A model generated the notes under the pieces. That model worked only from the letters and a program-made list of their open reading frames with translations. It ran no database searches and was not told where the DNA came from. From Adiantum capillus-veneris (Eukaryota; Streptophyta; Polypodiopsida; Polypodiales; Pteridaceae): 60,000 bases of DNA. Position 1 is the stretch's first letter, and each line of letters begins with the position of its first letter. The position numbers and the translations under genes are program-made. Positions 44,025-55,719 of this stretch are shown here, piece by piece. The stretch spans positions 20,895,951 to 20,955,950 of the forward strand of contig CM043948.1 in NCBI GenBank assembly GCA_014529385.2, in the 5' to 3' direction.

Positions 44025-45310
44025 ATGAATTTGAGATCAGGCAGGAATCTCCAGAATAACCAACCAAAACAAGGGGAACAAGCAAGTGTCATATCAACCG
44101 AGGGAAGTGTAAACCAAAGTTGGGTGCAACCATTAGAGCCGATCTTTGAAGGAAGTGTCTCTGATACTTCTTCGGAGAGATCTTACGAGATTTTCACACT
44201 GAACAATTGGAACACTTGAACCTGAACAACAGAGAAAATATGGCTAGTGCCTGTGAGCTATAGCGGAGATAGATATCTAGATGACGAGGGCACCATGTAC
44301 TTGGTAGTCCTAAACCCTAACATTGTGGACAAGTGGGGATTGATGGCACCAAAGCCAAAGTAGATGAAGAACTTGAGGAGAAAGCACCAATAATGAACTT
44401 CCCTGATGCGAGGTTAAGAAGAGAGAATGAAACTACAAGGATCAACACTGATAACATCTATGTGGGGCTATACAAATATAATAATGGGGAGCAAGATCTC
44501 TATTATAGATGTGAAGAACCCTACACCAGAGAGTTGACAGACCAAAAAAAGACTTTATGTCTTTACCTACACAGAGGGATCGGAAGTGAAAATTGCCGCT
44601 TACGACAAGTATGGCAGGCAATACTCAACAATGGACAAGAAAGAATTAGAAGGATATACATACTTTGGGGGACCACTACATCAGTATTATGTTACTTCTA
44701 GCTCACAAAGACCAGCACCAACAAATGGAGGGCAAAACCCAATGACGACGACAGGAGGACAAAGAACTCAGGCTGCTGACTCTTTCAGTCAACCTCAGTA
44801 CTCGAAGCCCGGACCAATGGGATCATTACATTCCAGAGAGTCAATGGATACGAATCGAGGTAGTGCAGTCCCAATCCCCACGTATACCACTCCAGGTCCA
44901 AGGTTCGAAGCGAACCATCACATTTACCTCCTAGTAGTAGATTCAAGGCAGGGGAAACCGACAAGGTAACCCATGAAGTCCATGATGCTAGAGAATGCTT
45001 TAGCCGAGACACAGGACACAGGAGCAATGAGATGGTAGCAGACCATAGACGTATGAGACCATCTCAACAAGTAGCGAAGTTAAATGCCAAAGAATATGGT
45101 GGTTCAGGAATTAAGAGCTGAGCAGATAACAGATTTCCATACACAATACGAGGGATTTGGTCTTACTCTAGAAGGTACGGCATTGACATGGTTTCAACCA
45201 CTGAACATAGGGGATTCCATGACATTGACCATTTGCTAAGAGAGTTTGCTGAGGAATTCTCAAAACGAGGGATTAAGCACAATACGGTCTCACAAATATA
45301 TACTTTTAAA
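44025..45310 (+). pseudogene. E6 gag, N-terminal part (frameshifted)
   Basis: The likely start is ATG 44025 (MNLRSGRNLQNNQPK). Pieces in different frames follow: to 44219, about 44240-44360 (VSYSGDRYLDDEGTMYLVVL), 44333-44701 and 44586-44969. The capsid-like region GLTLEGTALTWFQPL near 45155 then shifts to LLREFAEEFSKRGIKH. It meets TAG 45311-45313, after which the frame is open for 1,300 codons. The stop sits at FK-stop-REHEK. Confidence 0.75.
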
Positions 45311-45328
45311 TAGAGAGAACACGAAAAA

Positions 45329-48300
45329 GTGAAGGAAGCTTCACTTCGCTTCAAACAATACATTGAGAGATGTCCAGTACGTGAACGACCACAAGATGAC
45401 AGACTATCTGTTCTCTTTATTGAGGGATTGAGAAACGACACTCTCAAGAAGGACTTGCACTTGAAAGCTTGTACAAGTTTCGAGCAAGTAACGAGAGAAG
45501 CATTGTACTTAGTGGATAACTGTACGGTTTATGGAGAGGTGTCAGTGGATACAGATTTTGCATCCAGTAGCTCCTCCTCCGTAGCGAGCGAGACTACCAC
45601 TAAAAAGAATGTTCAAACAACAATCATGCCAAATGTAGAGCAAATGATAGAAGATGCTCTAAAAAGGATGGCACCATACCAAAAACCATTGCCAAAACCA
45701 CTGAAATGGTGTGCTATTGAACAAAAATGGACAAACCATCCAACAGAGGAGTGCTATTACAACAAAGGGTATGTAAGGGAGCGTCAATATGCACCTCCTG
45801 CTCAATTAGCACCACCTCAGGTACATCCAGTACCTCAATACCCAACGGGAAATGTACCAGGACCTATGGGGATAGAAAGACCGCAACCGGTATTGGGACA
45901 ACAACCACCTTTACTAGGAGCAAGACCAGTGGGCATTAGATATGCACCAACCTTAGAGAATCAAGAAGAACAAGCCTTAGTGCCTGTTCAAGCCTATTAT
46001 GAAGAATCTGGTGCACACATGTCTCCAACTGTGTATTACCCACCAGAAGAACCCAAACAACCAGAACCATGTGGCATGATTGGAAATGTTGGAATACCAA
46101 CAATTACAAGTGCTTCTGATGAAGAGAGATACAATTTGGACGCAAGAACATTGATGTTCATAGCTCATGGAGGGTTAACAGGACAAAGACCATCCTATCC
46201 ACAAAGGACGAATCAAATGGGACCAAGACCAGCACTAGGACCCTGTTACAAGTGTGGAGGTGACCATCTGATGAATGTTTGTCCACATACGGAAATCATT
46301 AGAATTAACGCTTATTGCACTGAGTGTGGGGTTACTCACTTCATTGAGGATTGTTCAAAGAATCCAAACAAAGTGCAAAAGACGACATTGAATATGCTAG
46401 AAACTATTCCTACCAGCAGTGGGTCTGAAAATGAAACTCTGATACCAACGCAAGTTGTTACTAGAGCTCAAGCTAAGAAAACCACTAGAGAACTTGAGAA
46501 TGGAAAGTTAGCGACTGAAATGGTTAGTCAAGGACCGCGGAGTCAGAGAAACACATGGAAAGCTAGAAAAGCACGCATGAAGTTGAGAAAAGAACGTGAA
46601 GACGCTATTCTAGGTGAGGAACTAAAGCGAACTAAAGATAGATTAGAAAAACTTGAGAGTCAAAACGGGAAACGAGAGATGAGCCCGGAAAGAACGAAAC
46701 AAAAGAGTATCAAAGAAACAACGAGCTTAAGCTCAGGGGGATCAGTGCTAGTCGACAAAGTGCACGAACCATTGGACGCACTGATGAGAGCCTACGAAGC
46801 TAGGTTAAAGAACAACCAAACACAAGAACAGAGGTGGATGACATACCCAAACGCGGAATTGGAAAAGCAGAGACTTGAAATGTGCCAGAGAATGATCGAG
46901 ATTGCGCAAGCCTTATTAGAACCACCAAAAGAAACAATGAATTGTGGAACGGAAAACCCAATTCAGCAAGAGACTGTCGTTTCACGGGTAGCTGAAAAGA
47001 CTCCCAGTGCACAAAAGCCTGAAAATACACACAAGGATGACCGCATAGTGTTGAACACAACCGATCAAGAGATAGAAAGTTTTCACCCAGTCATACAGAG
47101 GTCTTACGGAAGAGATGATGATTACAATGAATTTTGGAAACAAGTGAGAGAGGCAAACTTTGCAAACGAGCTAAGTTGCCAAGCTAATCAGACAAATTGG
47201 GAAAAGGACATCAGGAATCCTCCCATAGTGGAATTTGAGGCAGGATCTCAAGTGGACTTGGATCTGCAATCTTACTGGGGAGATGGGGGCTCTGTTAGAA
47301 CAATGGAGAGCAAACCTCATTCACTGAATACTTTACCTTCATACTTAGGAGAGTATGAAGCAAAATCCGAGATTAGAGCACTTCCCTCACGAAGAATCTC
47401 ATCAGAAAAAGTCATGGACTCGCAAGGATTGATAGAGATCTTGTCAACACCAGTGACATGCACTATCACTCTAGCTGAGCTTTTGAGGCTAAGACCACAT
47501 ATGTGGACCACTGTAGGAAAATGCTTGGAGAAATTTGGGATAAAAGACCCAACATCGAGACTGCAAGAGGGTATACAAGAGCTGAGTAAACCACAAAAGA
47601 ACGCTAAGCCTGTACCCTTAAACAAGGTCGGAGAGTATTGTGAAGGTGAAGAGGGGAATACAACCTTACCAGTTGAATTCCAAGGAGTTAACACGATGGC
47701 AATACTAGACAGTGGAGCTGGGGTAGCCATTGCTACAAAAGAAATCTGGAAAAAATGGGGGAAACCAGCAATAAGGAAGACTAGGTTGAAACTCCAATTA
47801 GCAGATGGACACATGGAGAAACCTGTGGGGTTATTAGAGAAAGTTGTTGTGACTTCTTGCGGCATTGAATACGAACATACTTTTGCTATTGTCGATTTTG
47901 GCAAGGAGAATAACTATGATATCATATTGGGAAGACCATTCATGAGACAGTTGAAAATGGTCCAAGATTGGGGCTACGATCACATATACCTGAGAAATAT
48001 GGAAACCACTACACGTGTGAACCTAAAAGACCATAGCTACAAAGATGTGAACCGAACACCGGTAGAGGAGTTTGATTCAGCTACTTTGGCGGGATCCGAA
48101 TTTCCAGCTTGGTTAGGTAAACCCAAGGAGTTATGGATGTGTGGAGCTTCGAAATGTGGAAGTCTGAAACGAGAAGAATATGTATTAGAAAGGGCTATCG
48201 AAGACGAAGCTTATATAGGAGAACCCTTTCCAGAGGACACGCTTGAACCATTAGAATGGACACACATTCTAGCAACCCTAGATGTTTGTGCAATTCCGGA

Positions 48301-48994
48301 TGGTCCCACAACGAAATTTTGCGACAAGGACGGGTACGACGTGGTTCCGTACTTCATGTTGAGAACTGTACTCGAAAAAGAAACTGAAAAGAACGATACA
48401 CTGGAAAAGGAAGATGAAGAAGAGGTGTTTCACGACATTCTCGATCATCCAGAGTGGGGAAATGAAGCAGACAACGAGTCAACGGACAATTCAAGCGGAA
48501 ACGAAGAAACTATAACGGATGTCCGATTTTATGATTTTCCGAACCAAACTAAACAACGCCAGAAACGCTATAGAGCAAAGAGAAAAACAAAGGGGGTTAG
48601 AACCAATCCGATGCCTAGAATAAGAGGAAAAAATCAATTCCTAATGCTAGTAAGGGCGGAAGATTGTGTTAAGGACAAGGTTTCTGGAAGAATGAGAGGC
48701 AATGATCAAAAGAGCTTACGAAAAAACAAAAGAGGCTCAAGAAATCGAGTTCAAAGGAATGGAACGAAAACTGAAACTGAAAAATCAAAAAAGAACAAGC
48801 GCAACAGAGAACACACGGAGTCCAAGTTAGAACGTAGAAACAAGTACAGAGAGCTCAAGAAAACTCTGAAAGAAGTTTGGACAACAGAATTTGAGAGTGG
48901 AGAGGACGAAAACGCCAAAACCAAGGAAAACATGGATGTTCCCTCTCACTATAGGAAATTCACAATGGAGGATAGGAAGGTGGTATTAACCCAA

Positions 48995-49070
<76 letters not shown>

Positions 49071-49216
49071 TTATCTACTTGCTACGCGAGCTACGGAGCC
49101 GCCATTGGAGAAGCGACACCACCATTGTGTTAGCAACGGCGAGAGCTACGCACAGATACCAAGAGTGCGCGCTATCGGCTTCTATGTGTGGTAAGTTCCT
49201 ACGAGCTTCGGTGTGA
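45329..49216 (+). CDS. E6 gag (C-terminal part)-protease ORF, open 1,295 codons
   Basis: A single uninterrupted frame. Capsid-like start (SLRFKQYIERCPVRERPQDDRL), then a Pro/Gln-rich stretch. Two knuckles have a three-residue third spacing: CYKCGGDHLMNVC and CTECGVTHFIEDC (near 46240-46350). A Lys/Glu-rich helical stretch follows (46450-46700). The retropepsin active site AILDSGAGVAIATK lies near 47700-47740, with DIILGRPFMRQLK at about 47920. After protease comes an acidic and then strongly Lys/Arg/Glu-rich tail (48380-48960). The last about 70 codons are read from the LTR (Arg-Glu repeats from (GA)n). No RT follows. The true start is upstream, before the TAG at 45311. Long openness argues for recent selection or youth. 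Confidence 0.85.
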
Positions 49217-49694
49217 GTTTTCTTCCAACTCGTGTGTCGGAATAGAGCATGCAACATATCTATAGAACCACAAAGAGTAGAGCTACACATTAGTACCATC
49301 GGGGTCAAGTTTCGGTCACCTGTATTTTTCGGCCTGTCTTCATACGCGTTTACCGCACGGAGTGGTTATAGGTTGATTTTGTAGTTCAAGTCTTTAGGGT
49401 GTTGTTCTTACCTAGTGTATAGACTTCCCCTTGAGTTTGAGATCGATTCAATGATTCTAGATCCTGTTTTGTATAGCATTCGTTCGTAGTACGGATTTCA
49501 GTCACTTGTGTATTCTAGAACTTAGATTTGATTTCCTTAGTAGTGATTGTCATTAGAAGGCCGAGTAGGTGATTTGACACCCACCTAGTTGTTTCCATGC
49601 GCCTGCGGGTCAAGCTCCGTCCTCGTCTGACAAATTCTGTTGTTGGTTGAGTTCTCGCTATTTAGCTTCCGCTAGCGGCGTAACCGCCTTAACA
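49000..49694 (+). repeat. E6 3' LTR remnant, U3 deleted
   Basis: It starts at the (GA)n tract (49000-49068) and matches 41894-42594 to the CTTAACA end. The upstream sequence is internal coding sequence rather than U3. Target repeat CCTAG follows. Confidence 0.92.
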
Positions 49695-49699
49695 CCTAG

Positions 49700-50350
49700 A
49701 AATCACATCTTCAAGAAAGAACTTGCATATTGAACTAACAGCTTTGGTATGCAAAGCTCTGCCTTCAACCTGGTTAGTAAGATCTTCTCTAGCAAGAACA
49801 ATGTATCTCATTTGCCAGACACCTATTGGCATTGTAATCAGGTCCACCAACCACTTGTAGTGCATAGCCAGTGGATAGGTAGGATGCAATCCATCTCGAT
49901 GTTTCACATTAGAATACTGTTGGCATACTAAGCATGTCTCCACCAATTGAGTCACATCTTTATACATGCCTTTCCACCAGTATTGGTCCTTGATCTTGAC
50001 AAAAGTTGCCCACACTCCTCTATGTCTAGCCCATAAGCCATCATGAAACTCTTTTATAACATGTTGTTGAGTCGCAGGCCTTTTTCTTGATCCTCTTATA
50101 ATCTTGATCACTCCATACTTCTTGTCTACTGAGAGTGCTAAGGTAGCGGCCAATCATAACACACTCTCCCTCGTAGAATTTTTCAGAAAATACTTCAAAA
50201 ACATGAGCAATAGCACCACAATTTGCATGTAAATAAGAAGAAGTGTGAAAATTCAAGCCAACATCATCAATTGTGGTAAGCATCTCTTCTTCATCTTCAA
50301 ACCTGGCCCTTGATAACATATCTGCAAAGATGATTATCTCTACCTGCAAT
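49700..50350 (-). pseudogene. E4 integrase, N-terminal zinc domain and start of core
   Basis: Zinc domain: FHDGLWARHRG, then CLVCQQYSN. The first core Asp is in KWLVDLITMPIG. The frame ends CKFFLEDVIS at the E6 target site and continues across E6 at 41603. N-terminal pieces upstream (50349-50160) are frameshifted: HVFEVFSEKFYEGECVMIGR. Confidence 0.88.
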
Positions 50351-51654
50351 ATGACAAAATTTAGGGTTAAGAGATTTAATATAGGCTATCCACCATAGCA
50401 TGGCAATGTCCGGAGTAAGCAATTTGCAATCATCCCTATTAGTGGCAAGCAATCTGTTTCTACCATGACTGAAGGTCCAATAAAATATTTTTTATCAGAC
50501 CTTAGAGTAGTAGCAATGCCCCAAAGTTTTCTCTTAACCTGTGGGTAACCTCGTTGACAAGCATTGAGCAAATTTTCTCCAAACCAAATTGCATACTTGT
50601 GTCCTTCTACATCACCCTGACCTATAGCCCACCCAATACCTATTGGGCTAGTGTCAATTGTTAAGATTATTGACCTTCCGCATTTGTAGTCGACTTTCTC
50701 AAGGTTGGAGCCTTAAGAAGCATCTTCTTTAGTTTCTTGATAGCCTTCGTGTGAACTTCTTCCCAAACAAACCTTTTTCCTTTCCTTAGCAATTGATAAA
50801 GCACCTCTGCAACATGAGCAAAAGGTGTCAACCAAATAAGGTAGAATACACATGCACCCAAAAACCGACGAGCTTCTGTGATTGAAGAGCATGTTTCCTT
50901 CATCTTTTGGATAGCTTCAACTTTAACTGGACTTGGCCTTCTACCGTTTGGACTGCAATTATGCCCCATACTTAAAACCTCTTTAGCACCATAGTTTATT
51001 TTTGTCCTGAAAGTGTTAACTTCTTCAAGATTGGATAAAAGAGAATCACAGTCAGCAATATATGTTGAGAAACAAACCTTTGGAACCCCCTCTGATATTT
51101 TACCTCATCTTTGGACCCTTCTTCACATCCTTTAATTGGTAGGTCATCAATGAAAGGCACAATAACATGAGGGATAAAGTCCTTTAATACCTTATTCATG
51201 CCATTCATCATATGAGCTACAGAATTAATAGCACCTTCTAGAGTAAAAATCACCCATAGAGTAAATATATCTACATACAAAGGCCTCAACAAATTAATGC
51301 ACAATTGGGACAGTACCCACACTGTGAATTGTTACCTTGTTAACTGGATGCATGTCCTATATGAACTTTAAAGTACTAATTTTCTTCAGAACAGTGAACC
51401 ATTAGAGTATGTCGCACATGATGGCTCCAAAATACCCATATGTATCTTCTCATTGAAAAAATCACTAAGCTTTGGCAAGTGAACTTTAGGAACTGGACTA
51501 TGAAGTAAGCTCCATGGCATGTGAGGAACAATGAAGATAACCATAGGTGAAACAATACTTGGATCCACACATCCAATCTCACCTAGCCCAAAAGAAAAAG
51601 CTTTACCATGTTTTTTCTTGGGGGGCTCACTTAATAATTTTTTGAATATCACGT
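50351..51654 (-). pseudogene. E4 RT-RNase H with internal deletion
   Basis: From 51654: KKHGKAFSFGLGEIGCVDPS, PVPKVHLPKLSDFFNEKI, a broken stretch ending in MGDFYS (first catalytic Asp region). It then jumps directly to INSVAHMMNGMNKVL; relative to E7 about 30 residues of the palm, including the LPQG motif, are missing. The Asp pair is present in PFIDDLPIKG. RNase H pieces follow: RRFLGACVFYLIWLTPFA, RKLWGIATTLRS, VETDCLPLIGM and ADMLSRARFED. Stops and frameshifts throughout. Confidence 0.85.
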
Positions 51655-53670
51655 TGTCGAGAAATTTGCGGTCTTGCCAGGAAAGCACCAGGCTTATGGC
51701 TGTGAGAGTTTGTGAGAGAACTCAACAAAAACTATATGAAGGAGTTAAACCATAGATGCCATGAAGACTAGGTTTTGGAAAGAAGTGCAATCAAAGAAGA
51801 CCCACTCTTTCTCTCTTGCACTCACACACACAAAGAAAGAACACAAAAGAGAATGTCAAAACAACACAAAGATGAAAACATCAAGGCTATGGCCATATCG
51901 TATCATGGGTAATATGAAAGGGTTAATAGATGAGTTAATGGCATTCAATCCTGGCTGACCAAATAGGCTACTAATTGTTCTTTGGAATTGTAGTTTTGTG
52001 CTTACCATAATATATATATTTTGTCTAGTGATTGGGACTAATTGTGTGTACAAATCCTCTTGCTTCATACCAAGATGACTACGCTTACGTCAAAAGAAAA
52101 GTTATAGTCTATGAGAGGTAGTATGATGGGATCCGGTGATAGAAGTATTTCATTGAGCCTTTCTGGGCCAAAGAGAAACACTATACGTTGTTGAAAGTGT
52201 ATTTTATGGCTAATCCATACGTTAATTCTAATAGATCGTACAAAGTGAAAGCGATAGAAATTATCATCATGTGGATTATTCATCTATGATAACTCTAGTA
52301 TGTGAAAATTGTTGATATGAGAGAAGAGAAGGGAAGAGAAGAGAAGAGAGTTTCCCTCCCAACCCCTATTCTTGCCCGTAGGCAATAAGGATACTGTGGG
52401 GAGAGATGTACCTGTAGCAAATAGAACCTAAAATTTGTAGAGAGGATGAATTACTAAGAGTGAGAGAGATAGGTTTGGTTAAGGAGATGAGATTAGATAT
52501 ATATATATATATATATGTTGGATTAGAGATGAAAAAGAAAACAACAAGAAATCAAGAAAACATCAATGTCGAACACATCTTACTTGACAAACCCTTCGGC
52601 ACCATTATTGATGGAGAGAGAAGAAGAAGGGAGAATTCAACTTTGATTGATATGCCAAGTCCAGGACCTTCTTTGGTTAGAGTTGATCTTCCAAGGATAG
52701 CATGCAAGAATGGCTAGTCTTCCTCTATGAGAAAGTGTAGGCTTAGGCTTATGTTAATGGCTAAGTACAATTTGGCATTACTAGTCACTCCCTCATGAAT
52801 TCGACTCATCAATGGCTTGAATGCTTGAGTGGTTTTCAAGGAAGAAGAGGTCCCCTTTTATAGTGAAGGGAACCCTCAAGGGTTTACACAAGAAGAGAGG
52901 AGCCAGTGTGAATAGAAATTGGAAAAGTTGAAAATGAGCTGTCCCTGCATGATGTGGCCAGACTGGGGTCCACCAGAGATCATATCTCCTCAACCGTGGC
53001 TCCAAATAAAAAAGTAAAAATATGGGCAGAAACTTCAGCTCATTACCTACGACTTCCTTTTTATATGCATTTTCCAATTCGGATTGGAACCTTGTGTAAA
53101 AAAATCATCAAAATAGGATACAGTTTTGGCAGCAAAAGTCTTCTTGTGGTCCCCTTAGCCTAGACTTTTATTTGATTCCAATGGACACCTCATGCCATAT
53201 GAAAGGATGACATTGCTCCTTGACAAAGTTTTGTGATCATGCTTGCAATAATGCATTAAAATAAGTGTATCTTTGAAATCATGCCACCTAGTGTCCCACT
53301 AGGATTTGATTCCCTCCTAGTAGCTATTTAAAAAGAAATATAAGAAAAATACATAGAATATATATAGATTGGAAATTACCCTAGATATAGGATCTAAATA
53401 GGGTGTGAGATAATAATGAGATGGTAGAAAGAAAGAATCAATGCTTTTGGCCCCAAGTTAAAGAGGCAGAGCTATTGACGCTTTTCCCATAGTACTTTTT
53501 TATGGTAAAGTAAGAATACGTTACCCTTGAGATAAATAATAGGATGAGATAGAAATCTTATTGTTATACTTACATATGCATATGTACATTATAGGAAATA
53601 TAATTATGTATATAAAAAGTTACAAGATAGATCTTGTAGCATGTGTTCCCACTATGTATGTGTCACAGCA
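51655..53670 (-). repeat. E7 3' LTR, 2,016 bp
   Basis: Plus-strand ends are TGTCGAGAAATTTGC and GTGTCACAGCA, so the element-strand LTR has TG...CA ends. It contains a (TA)n run at about 52497-52518 and a GAGAAGAG-rich stretch near 52325. An 85-codon frame (52460-52717) recurs in the other LTR copy but has no recognised domain, and its conservation is explained by LTR identity. Confidence 0.92.
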
Positions 53671-53690
53671 CGACATCCACCCCCTCTAAA
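53671..53690 (-). other. E7 polypurine tract
   Basis: The minus strand reads TTTAGAGGGGGTGGATGTCG directly before the TG start of the 3' LTR. Confidence 0.8.
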
Positions 53691-53736
53691 CCTGCACATC
53701 CTCCGGTATGTGCCAGATTTTCTCTTTGTTGTAAGA

Positions 53737-55719
53737 TCAATCCTCTTGTACATCTTCCTTGCTTTCTTCTTCACTGGATGATTCATACCTTGCCCTTGAT
53801 AGCATATCTGCCACTGTATTGTCTTTACATGCAATGTGCTTAAACTCGGGATTTAAGGACTTAATGTAGGCAATCCACCGCAACATAGCAATGTCTGGCG
53901 TTGAGCAGCTTGTAATCATCCCAAGAAGTGGTAGACAATCTGTTTCTACAACCACACATGCACCAATTACGTACTCTTTCCCACTTTTCAAGGCTGTAAC
54001 CATACCCCATAGCTCTCTCTTTATCTGTGGATAGTTTCTTTGGCGAGCACTTAGTACCTTTGCTCCAAATCCTACCACATACATGTGTCCTTCTTTGTTA
54101 TCTTGCCCTATTGCCCATCCAATCCCTGTAGAACTGGTGTCTACTGTCACAATTACTGGCCTTTGACACTCAAAGTCTACCTTTCTCAAAGTCGTTGCTG
54201 ACTGGAGCAACTCCTTTAGCTTTTTCATGGATTTTACATGTGCTTCTATCCATTTAAACTTTTGATTCTTTCTAAGCAGCTGATAAAGAGGATCAACTAC
54301 ATGTGCATAATGTGGAATCCAAATAACATAGAAGACACATGCTCCCAGAAACCTTCTAACCTCAGTGATGCTAGTGCACGTTTCTTTCATTCTTTGGATG
54401 GTATCTACCTTTGTTGGACAAGGTTTCCTACCATATGGCCCGCACATGTGCCCCACAATGAGCACTTCATTGACACCAAACATAGACGTTTTTCCTGACA
54501 ATGTAAGATTGACTTCTTCCAACCTAGACAAAATTTTATCACAATCATTTATGTGATTTACCACAAACCTGCGACATCCCTTGAGATCCAAAGCTTCATC
54601 TTTGTCACTTTCTTCACATCCTTTGATAGGCAAATCATCAATGAAAGGCATTGTGATTTGAGGAATAAAGTCACGTAATACCTTATTCATCCCATTCATC
54701 ATATGTGCAACCGAGTTGGTTGCTCCCTGTGGCAAGGTACACATCCTTACCAAACCCAAAGGTGTCCTCATGGTTATCAAGTCTCTGCTTTCAATTGCAA
54801 GCTGAAATTGATCATACCCTGAGTAGAGATCCGCCATTGAGTAGGTTGCCCTCCCTGTAAATGCCTCTGCAAACTCATCTACAATTGGACTTGTACCTAC
54901 ATTTCTAATTGTCACCTTGTTCACTGGTTGCATATCTTGGATGAAGCGTAGAGAACCATTCTTCTTTGGAACTCTGAACCACTTGTTTGAGTATGGAGCA
55001 CAAGAAGGCTCCAAGATTCCCATTTTGATTTTCTCATTTAGTAGCTCTACTAACTTTGGCAAATGAGCCTTTGGAACCGGAATAGGCCGCAGATTCCAAG
55101 GCACATGAGGTATTGTGAAAATTACCATAGGAGCTACAATAGAAGGATCAACACATACTATCTCATGTGGCTCAAATGCAAAAGCCTTACCATGCTTTGA
55201 AAGCATTTCTTTGAAGCACTTTGTCTCCTCCTGTGTTAGAAACTCCTCGCAACCAATCTGCAACTCTTGAAAAGACTCCTTTGTGAAGGTATGCCCGATC
55301 TTTTTAGGATTCCTTAAACTTGGTTGCAAAGAAGCTTGCTCAATCTTTTCCCTGTTGTTGGGTGGTAAGGGTGAAGCTACTGGTTTTACCTTCTTTGCTA
55401 CACTCTTGTATTTAGTTTCAACATGGACTTCTGCGCCAACTGTTTGGTTTTCTTTAAAGGCTTCTATTACTTCATTCATTTCCATAGAGCAAACTTCCAC
55501 AACTTCATTTTCAAGATGCAAACTAGACCCCATTATAGCATCAAGCTCACCCATAGTATCTACAAAAGAAACTTGTTCACACAAACCCAAAACATTTTCA
55601 GTAGGCTCTAGCAACCCACTCTTTTTCATGCCTATTTGTACATTATGCACATATTGCCTCTCACATCTCTTCAAATCTTCAAGTTTTGTAAAACATACTG
55701 ATCGATTCCTCGTTACCAA
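53737..55719 (-). CDS. E7 reverse transcriptase-RNase H ORF, 660 codons, intact
   Basis: Residues 1-200 are a pre-RT region. RT then runs through KHGKAFAFEPHEIVCVDPS, NKWFRVPKKNGSLRFIQDM, MADLYSGYDQFQLAI (first Asp), CTLPQGATNSVAHMM and MPFIDDLPIKG (Asp pair). RNase H has TVDTSSTGIGWAIGQ (Asp), RELWGMVTAL (Glu), VVETDCLPLLGM (Asp) and ADMLSRARY. It ends in an acidic tail (SSSEEESKEDVQED). All RT and RNase H catalytic residues are visible, so this half may still encode active enzyme. No integrase domain is present. The protease upstream is frameshifted. Confidence 0.9.
   Translation of the reverse strand: MVTRNRSVCFTKLEDLKRCERQYVHNVQIGMKKSGLLEPTENVLGLCEQVSFVDTMGELDAIMGSSLHLENEVVEVCSMEMNEVIEAFKENQTVGAEVHVETKYKSVAKKVKPVASPLPPNNREKIEQASLQPSLRNPKKIGHTFTKESFQELQIGCEEFLTQEETKCFKEMLSKHGKAFAFEPHEIVCVDPSIVAPMVIFTIPHVPWNLRPIPVPKAHLPKLVELLNEKIKMGILEPSCAPYSNKWFRVPKKNGSLRFIQDMQPVNKVTIRNVGTSPIVDEFAEAFTGRATYSMADLYSGYDQFQLAIESRDLITMRTPLGLVRMCTLPQGATNSVAHMMNGMNKVLRDFIPQITMPFIDDLPIKGCEESDKDEALDLKGCRRFVVNHINDCDKILSRLEEVNLTLSGKTSMFGVNEVLIVGHMCGPYGRKPCPTKVDTIQRMKETCTSITEVRRFLGACVFYVIWIPHYAHVVDPLYQLLRKNQKFKWIEAHVKSMKKLKELLQSATTLRKVDFECQRPVIVTVDTSSTGIGWAIGQDNKEGHMYVVGFGAKVLSARQRNYPQIKRELWGMVTALKSGKEYVIGACVVVETDCLPLLGMITSCSTPDIAMLRWIAYIKSLNPEFKHIACKDNTVADMLSRARYESSSEEESKEDVQED

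Larger units (their letters stand above)
41604..49694 (+). mobile_element. E6: gag-protease LTR element lacking RT/RNase H/integrase (TSD CCTAG)
   Basis: The 5' LTR is 41604-42594 (TGTTGAGCC...CTTAACA). It is followed by a tRNA-Asp primer site, a 1.4-kb leader with repeated palindromes, gag-protease, and a 3' LTR remnant 49000-49694. Target repeat CCTAG lies at 41599-41603 and 49695-49699. After the protease region the reading frame runs directly into the (GA)n tract of the 3' LTR, so the whole RT-RNase H-integrase part and the 3' U3 are deleted. The shared LTR parts differ at about eight of about 625 positions, so the insertion is fairly young. Confidence 0.93.

Noticed and set aside
52460-52717. 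85-codon ORF present at 52460-52717 and again at 59019-59276
   Set aside because: The two copies are the two LTRs of E7, so conservation is explained by LTR identity. It contains a (TA)n tract and no known domain.
53671-53736. Integrase of E7 hidden in the short gap before the polypurine tract
   Set aside because: Only about 65 bases separate the RNase H frame stop from the LTR; no HHCC or DDE motif is present in any frame.
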